From: Podocnemis expansa
Taxonomy: Eukaryota > Chordata > Testudines > Podocnemididae
Assembly: GCA_007922195.1 (NCBI GenBank)
Contig: ML681970.1
Span: 1-64,000, forward strand
Length of the DNA: 64,000 nt
Direction: 5' to 3'
Under the pieces are notes generated by a model. The model searched no databases, was not told the DNA's origin, and was given only the letters and a program-made list of their open reading frames with translations. Every line of letters starts with the position of its first letter. The stretch's first letter is position 1. The translations under genes were made by a program, and so were the position numbers. Shown in pieces: positions 1 to 13,489 of the stretch.

Positions 1-706
1 CCATCGGCTGTGCGGGCCCCTATGCTGGCACCCCAGGGAAATGCTGTCGGGGAGCAGACTGGGAAAAGCAATGGAGAGTTCAGGAAGGATGGACAGGTGG
101 CTGGCAGCCAGGCTGCCTGCTCTCATTAGGAGGCCAGCTGGGCTTGAGGACAGGGGGTGGGTGGGAGGGAGTTGGAACAGAAGGGAAGAGGGTATGAAGA
201 GGGGTGCTGGGGATCCCAGGAACAAAGACCATGGAATGTGGCTGGGCATGAAAGGACATGCATGAGCTATGGAGAGACATGGCGGGGGGGAGCCTGACAG
301 GGTGGGAGGATGCAGGAAACCAAGCACTGAGGAGGGACAGGGGCAGGGAATTGGGACAGGATGGCAGGACACTGGGTGGTGGGAGAAGCCAGGCAGGGTG
401 GCGGGATGTGGGGCAGGACTCTGGAGTAGAAGACAGGCAGGATGGGACATTGGGGCTCAGGACAGTGAAGTGTGTATGGGGGGGAACCAGCCAGTGCAGC
501 AGGACACAGGGTGGGTTGTTAGGGGGCTAGAGGGGAGGCCAATGTTAGGTTTCTCTTGGTCTCACTCATAATCCCATGGCTTGCAGAGCAAGGGGACAGT
601 GTGGCCAATTTATGGTCCAGCTGCTGTCTGGAAACCAGGCCTGAAGGAGCATGAGGCTGGGGAGGAGGGATGTGCTGGTGATGTCCCTGCTTGGTCCAGG
701 ACTCAC
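1..706 (-). other. SHF intron, partial (before the SH2 exons)
   Basis: The plus strand is purine- and G-rich, with loose repeats of GGACAGG- and GGCAGGR-like words between about 270 and 470. I see no conserved SH2 coding (WYHG, YLVRNSE-like) in any frame, so this is read as intron. Confidence 0.6.
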
Positions 707-860
707 CACTGGCTCTCCAGAGGCAGGGTGGGGTTGATCCTCTCCCCGAGGGCCGGGCTGGGCTCTGTCTTGGGGTTTCCACTCACGTGTCTGTGTGCAG
801 CTTGGGCCTTCTCCTCCCTGCTGGGTGATGAGTGGCCATGCCCTGGCCCTTCACACTGGC
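707..860 (-). CDS. SHF: SHF linker exon just before the SH2 domain
   Basis: This 154-bp exon is too short for a simple ORF scan but is supported by splice sites, phase and homology. The acceptor is TCTCGCAG ending at 861. After completing the split Gly codon, the frame reads QCEGPGHGHSSPSREEK and later SGNPKTEPSPALGE, then PTLPLESQ. Human SHF, as I remember it, has QFEGPEK, SPGREEK, GNPK, LGE and LPLENQ in the same order directly before the SH2 start (WYHG). The donor is AGTG|GTGAGT with GT at 706-705, leaving TG as the first two bases of a split codon that would give the SH2-initial Trp. The proline/serine linker is strongly diverged, as expected. The remaining SH2 exons must lie left of the window. 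Confidence 0.85.
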
Positions 861-1491
861 CTGCGAGAGACAGACACAGTGTCAGGGGACAGCTGGCAAG
901 CCCAAGGTGCTATTCCCCTTCTGCAGCCCCCCAGGATCACAGCCTGCCTGCCATCCCCAGCTCACAGACCTCAGTGGGGACCCCACACCAAGTTCTGCAC
1001 TGTGCTTGGCTCCACAGGCCTGAGGTGCAGATGTGCTAGGCCCCATGGAGACGAGCTATGAGGGGCTCTGTCTGGGAAGGGGTACATACTGCCCTTACCT
1101 ACCTCCTCACAGTCACAGGAGGGATGAGGTCCTTGCAATGCCCATTGAGAGGGTGCAGTGTCATGCCCCTGATTTTGCTTCACCCTGCTGTCTGCAGTGG
1201 GGCTGTGCCCAATGCCACTGGAGTCAGTGGCCAAAGGGAGGCACACGCCCAGCCAGAGTGGCACTGTGTCACCCTGTGGGTAGGGGGGGCCCAGCACTGC
1301 ATGCCAAGGAAAGTCACCGTGCGGGAGCATCATCCCACATGGGAGAGGGCTGGCTTGGCATGGGCTGCAGGGGACAGCAGGGTGCTAGGCGGGCAGGTCA
1401 GTGCTGGTACTACTGGCCAGGGATTAAAGGGGGAGACAGCATGCCTGGCACAGGAGATGGTGCGGCAGACGGGAAGGGGTGTGGATTAGGG

Positions 1492-1832
1492 CAGAGGTAC
1501 TCAAACTGTGGGGTGCACCCCCAGGGAGGCATGGCAGGGCCCAGGCCATTGCTTATGGAGAAGCAGTACTGCTGTGCCCCCCAGCTCTGCTTCCAGCCCC
1601 AGCCCCCAGCCGCGGCTATGGCCCCGGCCTTGGCCACTGGCTCCCAGCCCAGCTGTGTCTCCACACCCACATGGCTTCATTCCTGGACACAGACCCACCC
1701 GCAGCCATGGCCCCTCGCCCTGACCACAGCTCCACTCTCAGTCCCAGCTCTCAACTGCGGCTAGGGGAGTCATGGAGGCACAGATAGGGGAGGTGGGGAG
1801 GGACAGGGAAAAATAAAAAGTCTGGGGCCACC
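1492..1832. mobile_element. Probable degraded hAT-type non-autonomous element
   Basis: The left end CAGAGGTACTCAAACTGTGG and the right end AAAAGTCTGGGGCCACC form an imperfect inverted pair typical of hAT MITEs in reptiles. Flanking octamers GATTAGGG and GACTTGGG are only partly alike. The interior is GC-rich and has no transposase. Confidence 0.35.
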
Positions 1833-3654
1833 GGACTTGGGGCAGAGAGAACATCTATCCCATTAGGCCTCACTGAGATGCCTGGCAAACAGATACAGGA
1901 AATAGTCCCAGTGTAACCATTAAAACGCTTTGGTGCTCTTCAGGGAGGTTTCCTGGCCACTGTGAGGCCCATCTGGGGCAACAGACCAACCCAGACAGTG
2001 TGTAAATCAGTGCAAGCTCAATGGCCCAGGGCACAGCTGCTGAAGCCAGCGCCCCAGGCAGGGAATCTCCCTGCTCACAGGCCTTGAGGCCATGCACCAG
2101 TGGCATCTGCCCTCTCCCTCAACACACAGCTCCACAGCAATGCCCATGCAGCCCCATGGCCAGCTGAGCACATCCCCATGATGAAGTCCACCTGCCCTAT
2201 GACTGGCTGAGCTCCACACAGCCCCCAGGGATGCCTGCCACAGACTCATTTATATGGGACACACAGGCAAATTCAGAGGCATTGCCTCGTGACATGCAGT
2301 CAGGGAACAATAACCAGGGTGAATGGGATCCCAGCAGACTGTAACCACAGAGTAACACACTGTCTGGTGGCCCCAGGAGTTAATTTCTCCCTGTCCGCTA
2401 ACAACTCCTGGAGGTCCCTTGTGGCCAGGCCCTGCCAGTGCCAGCACAACAGACCTGTGACCGGGGCTGGTGCAGCTCCCACAGCACAGAGATGGGCATG
2501 GCACAACACTGGCGACATCTGCAGCTCCCAGAGACCACTGTAACCCCTACCCCCCCAGCCTGAGATGTTCACCAGCTTCCTCCCTGGGATACTGAGTCCC
2601 CCATTCACCCCCTTGAGTCATGATCCCTCCCAGCACCCTGAGTTCCCCCAATACTATTTGTTCCCACAAGCCCTGCAGCCACACCCACCTCCCCAGAGAT
2701 CCCCAGCCACGCTCACACCTCAGTCTAGATGATCCTTGCTGGCCTTAAATTCTGCAAATCTTTCACCTTGTTTATACTTAATAAGTTGACCTAACATAGG
2801 AGGTGCTCCATTCTACTGACCTAAGGGGAAGCGTGGGGAGCTGGAAGCGCCATCTCTTTGCTGCTTGTTGGGAGACCACAGACTTCCAGGCTCTCTGTGG
2901 GCTGCCCCATGCATTCCCCTGGACCCAGCCAGCAGTCTGGGGAAAAAACCCAGGGATTTCTCTCCTCCCCTTTCCTTTCCAGGGCAAGCTGCCTGGCATC
3001 CATTCCCTGCTGGCCACTGGAACAGGCAGCCATGTCAATTTCCTGGTTCAGTCCTGTAACTGACAAGGCTGCGCCTGGGGAAGGCAGGTGGAAAAGGACC
3101 CAGTTTTCCTTCCCCAGCTCCCAACCAATAGTGGAGACCAGCAGCCCAGGCTTTTTGTTATGCTCCCAGTCAGGGCTGGGAATCAGCTGCCCAGACTTGT
3201 AGCAGCCCGGGCTTCTGGTTCTACTTTTAGAACCAGCCATCAGGGCTTGCAACAACCCAGGTTTAGGCTTTCTTGACAAGAATGGCACCCCCACATCTGT
3301 TATAAGGGGAAACAGAATCTACCCTGACACTGTGTTGCCTTTACTAAGGTGACAAAAGCCCATTGCCTCTCATTGAAGTGGTTTTATTTTGTTGAAAAAA
3401 CAGGGCAGTTTTATCAGTGGTGGGATGATTGTACTGTGTACAGAGCCCCTGTTTTGTCAACCAACACTGACTTTGGTCAACAACACTCTAGCGTAGCCCA
3501 GGCCTTAGTGTGTAACAGTTTGGGGGACAGGTCATCTTTCTTACATTCACAACACCCCAGGCTAATGGGGACCACTAGATCAGGCCAAGTTACCCTTGCA
3601 CAGAAATCAAGATTCAGTCCTTCAAAGAGTTTCCATCCTTGGGAGACAAACCGT

Positions 3655-3870
3655 TGTGAGCCACAGGCAGAGAGCAGGAGTCTGAAGTGCCCCGCTGCCT
3701 GGGGCCCCAGCAATGGCAGGGAATTGGTAAGGTGGGATATGCCCAGATGATCCACTAGGTGAACTATGTCCAATGCAGCAGAAGGCAAAAACCTCCCAAG
3801 GTCCCTGCCAATCTGAGCAGGGGAAAATTTCTTCCTAGTCATAAATCTACTCACATTGAGCATCTAAGGA
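3655..3870 (-). repeat. CR1-type 3-prime-end fragment, weak
   Basis: Words such as CAAAAACCTCCCAAGG, CCAATCTGAGCAGGGG and TTTCTTCCTAGTC resemble the antisense of a CR1 3-prime region that is clearer at 53633-53890. It is short and diverged. Confidence 0.4.
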
Positions 3871-5409
3871 AGAGGATTGTATGAGCCCAGCTCTGCTCCA
3901 TTCTGCGTGCCATCTGCAGCTGTGGCCAATCTTCGGTGTTGCAGAAGACGGTGAAATAAACTCAGAATACATGGGTGCACATTGTGCACCCGGAGAGGGA
4001 AATATTCCTTGCTGAGCCCTGGCTGCAGACCTGAGGCACGAGACTGGCTTACAGATTTTCTCTGTACAGTACAGAGTACACCAGGACCCTGATCTATGCC
4101 AGGAGCAACAAAGCAATCAGGCAACACAAATCAGAATGCTAACATTTCCTGGCCAGCACACTGCCCCTGGGAGGCAGGGAGAGGGGAGGGCAAACCCACT
4201 GTCTCATGAAGGGGCAGCTGGTCACCCCATGCCAGCTTTTTGCCTCCATTTCTAACAGCCCCACTGGGCATCTCCAAGGGCCAGGCATGAGCTGAGAGAT
4301 GTCCTTGGGAGGGGCTGTTAGTGAATATTATTTCCTCAGTGGATGACTTCCACATAAATACTCATGCTCCTCATTCCTGCTGAGAGGCCATTACCATCAC
4401 TCACCCACCCAGCCACTCTGCACAAGTGCCCTATTGATTGCCCAGCCTGGACAGGAAGCCTTTTGCACTGTCCTGACACAGGAGCCCTAGCAGCACTGCC
4501 AGCCATGCAGAGCCATGGAGATGTGGCTTCTCACAAGATTAATGTGACCAGATCTGTCTGCCAGCACTCCAAGTGGGGTACGTGCAGCCCGCTCATCCCT
4601 GCTGCCCTCTAGTACTGCAAGGCAGGCAGCTCCAGCAGATTCCCCACCCCCCTGCAGGAACCAACCCCCACTGCAGGGCCAAGCATAATTTTTTTGGCCC
4701 CATACAAACTTATAACAAGGCCCTCTAGTAACAGGGATTACAGCATGGGCCAGTGTCAGTGTGGGCTGCCTGGTGTAGACCAGAGTGCTGGGGACTTGCT
4801 GAGAGCAGGCCAGGGCCCAAGAGATGGGGCAGGGATAGGAATGTTTGGGGCTCCCCCAGCAGGCTGGGTCAGATGCTACCCAGCCTGCAGAGTCCCAGCT
4901 GGTGGGAATGTGAGGCTCAGACCCAGCCTCAATCCTTCCACAACAGCTGGATGGCAGGATGGAGCTGTCTGGGGAGGACAGCTCTGGCACTTTTCTGTAA
5001 CAGAACTTCCTTTGGTCCCATCCACCTTCCTGGCAAAGGCTCAGCAGTGCTGTGTGCCTCACTGTGCCCCCACCCCTTTGTAAGAATGCCCTATGCCTCT
5101 CCCCCGGGTGCCACGTTCTGCCGAGTTGTGCTCCTGCCCCTCTTCCAGGTGCCATGTGCCCCTTGGCCATGCCTCTACCCTTCCCCCAGGTGCCACATTC
5201 CCTGTGGCTGTGCTCCTGCCTTTTGCCAGTGTCTTGCTGGCACCAATAAGGACATCTTGGCAGCCCCTATGTCAGGCAGCTGTTGCCATGCAGCCCTTGA
5301 GAATATGGAACCCACATAGCTGCCCGTATGGGGCAGGGCCCATGCTTTCCACTGGCCACCCCCCAGCTGTGAGGGTGCACAGCCCCAGGCACAGTTGAGC
5401 GCAACCCAC

Positions 5410-5535
5410 CGTTGGAGTTTTCATGGTTGTGCTGGGACTGGCTGGGCTGTGCCTCTCCATCCGGGGAGCTTGTGCCGCTATCCAGCTGTCCTACAGGGGG
5501 TGGCCATGGCAGGTCTTTAATTACTTTGATCTCAA
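5410..5535 (-). CDS. SHF: SHF internal exon encoding VEIKVIKDLPWPPPVGQL
   Basis: This 126-bp exon is phase 1 at both ends. The first codon is split (G from the previous exon plus TT, giving Val), followed by EIKVIKDLPWPPPVGQLDS and a polar tail ending HNHENSN. The first part matches SHF almost exactly. The tail is variable linker. The acceptor is CCACCCAG ending at 5536, and a (CT)20 run on the coding strand lies just upstream of it. The donor is G|GTGGGT starting at 5409. The last G (5410) joins GC of the next exon to give Gly. An in-phase, whole-codon exon of this kind could be skipped without breaking the frame, but skipping is not shown here. Confidence 0.93.
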
Positions 5536-5545
5536 CTGGGTGGAG

Positions 5546-5591
<46 letters not shown>

Positions 5592-6946
5592 GCCAGCTTA
5601 GAACTGCCCCACGGCACCCATGATCCAAGGAGACAGGCCAGCAGCAGATGAGAGGAGAGCCAGCAACGAGGACATGTTCAGTTCCCATTTCCCCAGCCCC
5701 ATGCGTGGCTTCTAGTTCTTCCCCACAGTGCCTGCTCCAGGCACCAGCATGTAGAACTGTGCTCAGGGCAGTCATGGGGAGCACCAGCATCTTCCTGCTC
5801 TGCCAGCCCCTGCTGTGCCAGAAGGCTGGGGCTGGTGCTGTCAACGTGGCAAAGCTGCTCCAGACATGGCCGAGGGGAGCTCTGCTGTCAGTGGGGACAT
5901 AGGCCTCAGCAAACAGCCCTGATGCAGCCATGGGCTGTCAGCTGCCTGCCACAGAGGAGGGCTACACAGGCCAGGGATGAGCCAGAGTCCCAGCACACAG
6001 GGTGGCAGGGTGATGGGCCGCCTGGAGCCAGCAGTGCAGGGAGCAGGAGCCAGATCAAACCACCAGGAAGGGGTCTCAGGCAAAACCAGGGACTCTGGGG
6101 AGTTTTTGACAAAACTGAGTGCAGGAACCAGCACAGCTGATACAGACCCCCAAGCCTGGCCCACGCCAAGTTCTTGCCCCTTGCTCCAAGCATCCAGTGG
6201 CTGCGAGAGGTGCTTGTGCCCAAGCACTGTGGGGCCCTGTCCCCTGCCCCGTGCACAGCTGCACTATTGCAATTAAACTGCAGCCAAGATAAGAGCTGGG
6301 CAATTAGCAGGTGCTGCTGGAGGAGCCAAGTGCTAATGTGCTGCATGGATTTCCCCATTAACTGGCACAGACACAATCAATCCCCAGAGGGGAGACAAAT
6401 AGGAGTCCCAAAACAAGGGCTTCAAATCAGCCACAGGCAGCAGCTCTGGGGATCCTGGGGAAGGGGTGCTGAGCAGGTCCTGCCCCTGTGCAGGGAAGAA
6501 AGGAACAATAACATGGCAACCAACAGGGCCCTGGAGATCTGCCATCCCCCCCGGTCCAAGGGCTGCAAGCCTGGGGTTCCCCCACTTAGCCGGCAGAGCA
6601 GGCAGGAGTTGGTTCTCAGAGAAGCCCTGGGCTGATGGGCAACTTTCACCATGGCAGTTTCCTTGCCACGGCCTGTGTCCCTGGGTTTCCACTGGCCCCT
6701 GTGCCCTAGCAAGGCCTCTGCACCCACTGCTGGAGGGTGTCCGAACACTGAGCCAGGCAGCAGCAGGCAACGTGTGTCTGTGTGACTGGGGACACGGGAA
6801 GCTCATGGGAGTGAGGTTCCTGACTCACAAGGCCCAGGGGGCTACTGACAGGGTGAGGTCTTTCAAGGCTTCCAGTCTGGCCCAGCATGGCTACCCCTGC
6901 CCCACCCAGCAGCTGGGCCACTCACCAGGGCTTCTACCACCCTCAC
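5536..6946 (-). other. SHF intron (1,411 bp)
   Basis: Intron between the EYDQPWEW and VEIKVIKDLPW exons. Apart from the (AG)20 run at its 3-prime end I see no repeat or exon in it. Confidence 0.75.
5549..5588. repeat. (AG)20 microsatellite; (CT)20 in the SHF transcript
   Basis: Perfect AG dinucleotides run from 5549 to 5588. Read on the SHF strand this is (CT)20, ending 13 bases before the acceptor at 5536, so it extends the polypyrimidine tract of that exon. Confidence 0.98.
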
Positions 6947-7150
6947 CTGCAAAGGCCTTGGAGATCCGCTCCTTCTTCCACTCCCAGGGCTGGTCGTACT
7001 CCTCAGGGGGGCGCTCATCATCCTGGGGCAGCCGTGACTCCCGGGGCCGGGCACTGTCCGGGGTCAGCCCGTTGGGCACTGGCTCATATGGTGTGTCGTA
7101 CAGGGGCAATGGCTGGGCAGGGGTCTCGAGGAAGCCCTTCTGACGGATCT
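6947..7150 (-). CDS. SHF: SHF internal exon with YDTPYEP and EYDQPWEW motifs
   Basis: This 204-bp exon (68 codons, phase 1 at both ends) continues SHF. It starts after the acceptor AG at 7152-7151 and ends before the donor GTGAGG at 6946. It reads EIRQKGFLETPAQPLPLYDTPYEP, then PRESRLPQDDERPPEEYDQPWEWKKERISKAFA in overlapping parts. LYDTPYEP and EYDQPWEW are further conserved tyrosine motifs of the SHB/SHD/SHE/SHF group, thought to dock SH2 proteins once phosphorylated. The stretch around ERISKAFA, which runs into VEIKVIKDLPW in the next exon, is what I recall as specific to SHF. The intron to the previous exon is 2,726 bp and carries a CR1 fragment. No frameshift or stop was seen. Confidence 0.94.
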
Positions 7151-7544
7151 CTGACAGGAAGAAGAGGGGAGACCACAGTGAGGCCCCTTCCCAAGCCCTG
7201 TTCATATCACTGAAGGGCTGAGTCCCCCAGGGTCTGCCACTGGCTGCCCTCAGAGCTTGCCACATGTTGGGCCAGGGCTGGAGCCAGAGACCCAGAGAGG
7301 CACTCTGGGGCATCGAAAAAGAGTCACTAAACAAGCCATAGCTCAGAACCTGCCAGCAGAAAAGTGAGTTACCATGCACTGTGCCAGGGTAGGGCTCCAC
7401 CTTGCTGGGATACATTGAGCATCCCTATGTCCCATGATCCAGTCCCTGATCCCAGGGCTTTCATGTGCTCCAGTGTACAAGACCAGAAGCTGTGCACAAA
7501 CTTCCCAAAGAAGCCAGGAGCCTCAGAAAGGAATTACTGCCCCT

Positions 7545-8570
7545 GGAAGAATTTCTTCCCCATAGAGTCTAACGCCACAAAGGCCCACTGTGATTTGCCA
7601 GTCTGCTTTGCTGTATGTGGCAGAGAACAGCCCCATAATAACTCCTCCTAAAGCAGATCTTCTAGAAGAACATCAAGTCTTGAGTGAAAATTCACCAGTG
7701 ATGGAGAATCCACCATAACTCTTGGTAAGTTGTTCTAATGCTTAATGACTCTCCCTGTTAAAAATTTACCTTATACACAGTCTAAATTTTGTGTGCCTTC
7801 AACTTCCAGTCATTGGACTGTGTTAGACTTTTCTCTGCCAGACTGAAGAGCTCATTATTAAATATTTGTTTGCCAGGTAGCTACTTATAGACCGTAATCA
7901 AGTGTCCCTTGACCTCCACTTGGTTAAGCTAAACACATTGAACTACTTCGATCCATCTCTACACAGCAGGTTTTCAAATCCTTTAATCATTCTGGCTTTT
8001 CTCTGAACCCTCTCCAATTTATCAACATCTTTCTCGAATTGCAGGCACCAGCACAGCTCAAAGGATTCCAGCAGCTGTTAAACCTGTGCCAAGTACATCT
8101 TTGTCCCTAGATGTATTCATTTGCACTTTGCCATATTAAAATGTGGATTGCTTGCTGGTGCTCAATTTACCAAACCATTCACATTATTCCAAATCAATGT
8201 CCCGTCCTCTTCAGTATTTACCACTCCCCGGTTTTTGTGTCATCTGCCAGCTTTATGTTAGATGATTTTATGTTTTCATCCAGGTTATGGATAAAGATGA
8301 TGAACAGAAGGGCCAAAGACCAGCCCTGTGGGCCCCTTCAGAAACACACCCAACCAATGACAATTCCCGATTATAGTGACATTTTGAGACCTATCAGCTG
8401 GCCAGATTTTAACCCTTTTGATGCATGTTGTGTTATTTCTGATCAAAATGTCACATGGCGTCACATCAAATGCTGTACAGCAGTCTACGCATGTCACATC
8501 AATGGTGGTACCTTTACCACCCTTATAATCTCATCCAAAAAAGACATTATCTTAGTCCAGGGTTTGATGA
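7545..8570 (-). mobile_element. CR1 LINE fragment (reverse transcriptase to 3-prime end), inside an SHF intron
   Basis: The minus strand encodes decayed CR1 ORF2. Around 8285-8497 it reads AFDVTPCDILI and then ADRSQNV, matching the CR1 palm region AFD.VPHDIL ... TDRSQ. The block 7970-8060 is the antisense of the CR1 segment coding KLERVQRR. The 5-prime part of the element is missing and frames are broken. It lies on the same strand as SHF. Confidence 0.85.
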
Positions 8571-10006
<1,436 letters not shown>

Positions 10007-11976
10007 CTACCAGTGGGGAGAAAATGAGAAAGGTTAGTGGAACCAGGGCCCCACAACAGCCTGCCCCACTTTGCACTACACGGACACTCCCCCAGCAGAG
10101 GCTGCTTGGACCTAGAGTGGGATGAACTGTTCCAGGTCAGCACAGGTGGCAGAGCAATGGATCCAGATAAATACAGTCACAGGGCATTGGCCAGAAAATG
10201 ACTGCAATGTGAATCCCTTTCTTGCAGCCGGGCAGCTGCCACCCAAAGGAAGCGACATCCTATCTTGCTCATATTCTGCAGCCTGGCCTTTCTCCGCCAA
10301 CACTCATGACCTGCCCCACCCCTCAGTCCCAGGGGCATCAGGACCGCAGTGCGCCAGGGAGGTTGGTCCCACACACAGGGACCCACATAGTGCAGGTCAG
10401 TCTTTGGCCACTGTCTGGTCAATCCAATGAGGTGAACACGCCCAGCAGGGTCTCCAGCCAACTGTGGGAGCTGAGCATGGTGGGGCAGTGCAAGACACGA
10501 TGCTGCTGGGTATCGTTCATAATCCTGCTGAAAGCCTGTGGGATCAAGCTGCTCCTCCTGCCGGGGAGGGTCTTGGAAGAGATGGAGGGCCAGAGGCTCT
10601 GGTATTTCAGTACCATGACAAGGATCCTTCCAGGCCCTGCTTAGGGCAGGCTGATTGTCTGGAAGTTGGCATGGGGGCTCCAGCTGTATGAAGGTCCACA
10701 GCAGCTGTGCCATTAGAGATGAGTAAGGCAGGGGTTGAACACTGCCACAGGTACAGAGCAGGGCCAGCCAGCACAGGGCTGGGGCAAAGCCCACAACTGA
10801 GCAAACTAGTGAATGAAAGGAATGTGGGGGGCCGCGACAGAGCTGCACAGCCAGCAAAGCACTCAACACACCCAAGTAGGAGTTAGTGGGGCCTGGATCA
10901 GGACACACCAAGAGCACGGGCACATTTATGGGAAGAATGCTTCTCATACCCACTGGTCGGGGTAGAGGGGGGCTCCCAGCTATCTCTGGCTCCATGACCT
11001 TAGCGATGGGGGAGATCAGGACACCAGGCTGCATTCCCAGAGACCCTGGCCATGGGAACCGTCCAGCTTTTTTCCCCAGCGATCCGGCTCAGTGCCTGAA
11101 CAGCTGATGGTGCTGCAGATCCTTTATTAATCAGATGCTCACTAACGATGCTCCCAGCTGTCAATCACACAGCACCAACTGAACAGTTGTTCTCCAGGGT
11201 GGGGTGGAGCAGGGGCCAGTCATTGACCCATCACAGGAGGCCTGCAGCACTTGGGGCTGGGGAAGCTGGTTCCCAAGAACCATCCAGAGTTATGTGCAAG
11301 CCTAGAAACATGCATGTGCATACACACCTTGTCCCATAACAGACACAAAGCCCCCTCTTCCCACACATGCTGAGGGGCAGGCAGCCCCACAAACACCAGT
11401 TGGAAACATGACAGGTGCCCATTCGGCCACAGGCCAGCTGCAGGTCAGCAGTGTTCCTGCTGGTGATCTTCTAGGGCTCCCGCGGGGCCAGTGTGAGTGG
11501 CCCAAACCACAGCATCCATGGGACGAGAGGTTATGAGGGGACATCGGGACAGGCCAGCAGAGCTGAGCTGGGTGGCCAGTTTCCCACAGAGCCTCCCTCC
11601 CATGAGAAGTCTCTGCCCTGTCAAGGCCATGGGCTATCTGGCTCTGGGACCTCTGGGGCGCCCACACAAAAAAGTGACCAGACCTGAGGGTCACACCTCC
11701 AGAGCCCAGATGCCCCCCGCCCATCAACCTGAGTCCCCTCCCTGCCCCAAACATGCCTCACCTTCACACACCAAAATCAGACTCGCCCACCCACCTCCAA
11801 GACTGCGCACCATCTTCCCAGCTTCCCTGACTCCTCCACTGCCCCAGTGCTGTTGTGAGCTGTGCAGCACAGGATCTTCCCTGCCCTGCACCTCCACTGG
11901 CTCCTCAAGCATTATGTGCTTCATTTACACTGCTTATCTTCACCTCCAGGTGCAGCACACACCAGATTTTCTATGG
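10007..11976 (-). other. Probable upstream SHF intron
   Basis: Unique-looking sequence upstream of the first recognised SHF exon. The expected preceding exon (the SHF segment rich in Arg before LEDYADP) was looked for on the minus strand and not found. Confidence 0.4.
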
Positions 11977-12208
11977 TATGGGCACTGCACAGTCACCAAC
12001 CCCTGCAGTGCACACCGGCTCTCCTGTGTTATGGGCACTGCACAGTCACCAAACTCCACAGTGCGCACTGGATCTCCTGCAGTAGGGGCACTGCACAGCC
12101 ACTCAACCCTGCGAGGTGCACTGGATCTCCTGTGGCATGGGCACTGCGCAGTCACTCAGCCCCACAGCATACATGGGCTCTCCTGCAGTATGGGCACTTT
12201 GCAGTCAT
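11977..12208. repeat. 53-bp minisatellite, about 4.3 copies
   Basis: The unit start, a variant of TATGGGCACTGCACAGTCAC, recurs at 11977, 12030, 12083, 12136 and 12189, exactly 53 bases apart. Units are about 80% alike. Because 53 is not a multiple of 3, the repeat appears in all frames of the local ORFs, which explains their similar peptides. Confidence 0.95.
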
Positions 12209-13489
12209 ACATGCTTCCCCACCCCCTGCTTTGTCTAATGTTACTTTTGTTGAAGCTTGTTTACTCCAGGCCTGTTCTCTCCCAAGGGACACAGGCTGCT
12301 TTCAGGGATGCATGTGGATGAAGCCTCTGGCTGATACAGCACCATCCCCCAATCACTTGCTGTGTGACCCAGGCATAGACTTGTCAGAGTCACGTGCGTT
12401 CATTACAATCTGTTTGGAAACAAACCCTTTTCCTCCTTCCTGAATCCTGTCCTGTGAGAAGAGCAACAATAGCAGAGCCTAGGAACACAGCAGGGAAGTG
12501 AGCAGGGCCCTGCTGCTGGGAATATCTCCCACGCCTGTCTGTACAGAGCTGTGCAGTTTCTTAGCCTGCCTACAAAAGGCCCCACTTTGCCAATGATTAG
12601 CCCACCACAGAGTGCATGAAGACATTCGTATTGGTGCAGGAAATTGCAAGTGTGCCAGAAAGTGTCCAACATCCTGGCAAAATGTAACAAAAAGGAGACT
12701 GATGATTAGCTGTATTATTATTTTTATTATAAATAACCTCCCACTTTTCCCTGGTGTTTTCCCTGCCAGATGATCCTAAAGCCCTTTACAGAGGATGGTC
12801 AGGACGGCCATCGTTGTTGCAATGCAGCCACATCTGGGGAGGAGCACAGCTGTCCTGTATCAGCGCACACCACCTCTGAATAATTGGCCACACATATGTG
12901 AGTCCAAAGCAGCCCTGACTCACCCTGCCTCTTTTGTGAGAAGCAAAACTGGCAGAAACAGTCTTCATTAGCGGAATAAGACAGCAATTTCACTACTTTC
13001 CAGCTGTGCCTGAGCTGTAAAGACCTATGGGGCTAGAACCTGGTTCTCCAGAACTCATACCAGCTCATGTTCCCATACAGCCAGCAGGAGGCCATAAAAA
13101 GCCACAACCATGGAGCCCTGGGTGAGGGGGCACTGTAGGAAGTACCACCCAAACTTCCTCTGGGGCTTTGGACTGGCGCATGCTCACTATTTACCCCTGA
13201 AGGGAGCCCCAGGTGCAGACTCCTGGTCTGCTGCAACCCCACACCTCCCCTTGCTTTCTGATCTCTGGCCTCCAACCCTGGCCCAACTCTTGTCTCCCGA
13301 TTCAAGCCTGTAATTATCACTGGTATCCGACCCCTCCCCCTGCCTGACACCAGTTCTTGCTATTGACTCCAACTCTAGCCATTACTCTGCTCACTGATTG
13401 CCACCTAACAGTTCTCCTTGATGGGTGGACACCAGCCCAGTCATGATCGCTGGGACAGACTTACACCCCAGTCCCTTACATTTGCCCAG
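12209..13489. other. No gene recognised
   Basis: Mostly unique sequence. An AT-rich stretch at 12711-12735 precedes a segment resembling an old SINE-like tail (CTAAAGCCCTTTACAGAGGA at 12776), which I cannot assign. Confidence 0.4.

Larger units (their letters stand above)
861..5409 (-). other. SHF intron (4,549 bp)
   Basis: Intron between the VEIKVIKDLPW exon and the pre-SH2 linker exon. It contains a probable hAT remnant (1492-1832), a weak MITE-like segment near 3300-3510 ending in a GTGTAAC/CCTTAG-type border, and a weak CR1-tail-like fragment (3655-3870). No other exon was recognised. Confidence 0.7.

Noticed and set aside
11977..12208. CRISPR-like array
   Set aside because: Units are directly adjacent and diverged, with no constant repeat plus unique spacers, and the genome is vertebrate.
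11497..12321. 274-codon plus-strand open frame
   Set aside because: Its second half is the 53-bp minisatellite and its first half has no conserved motif; neighbouring frames give similar peptides because of the repeat.
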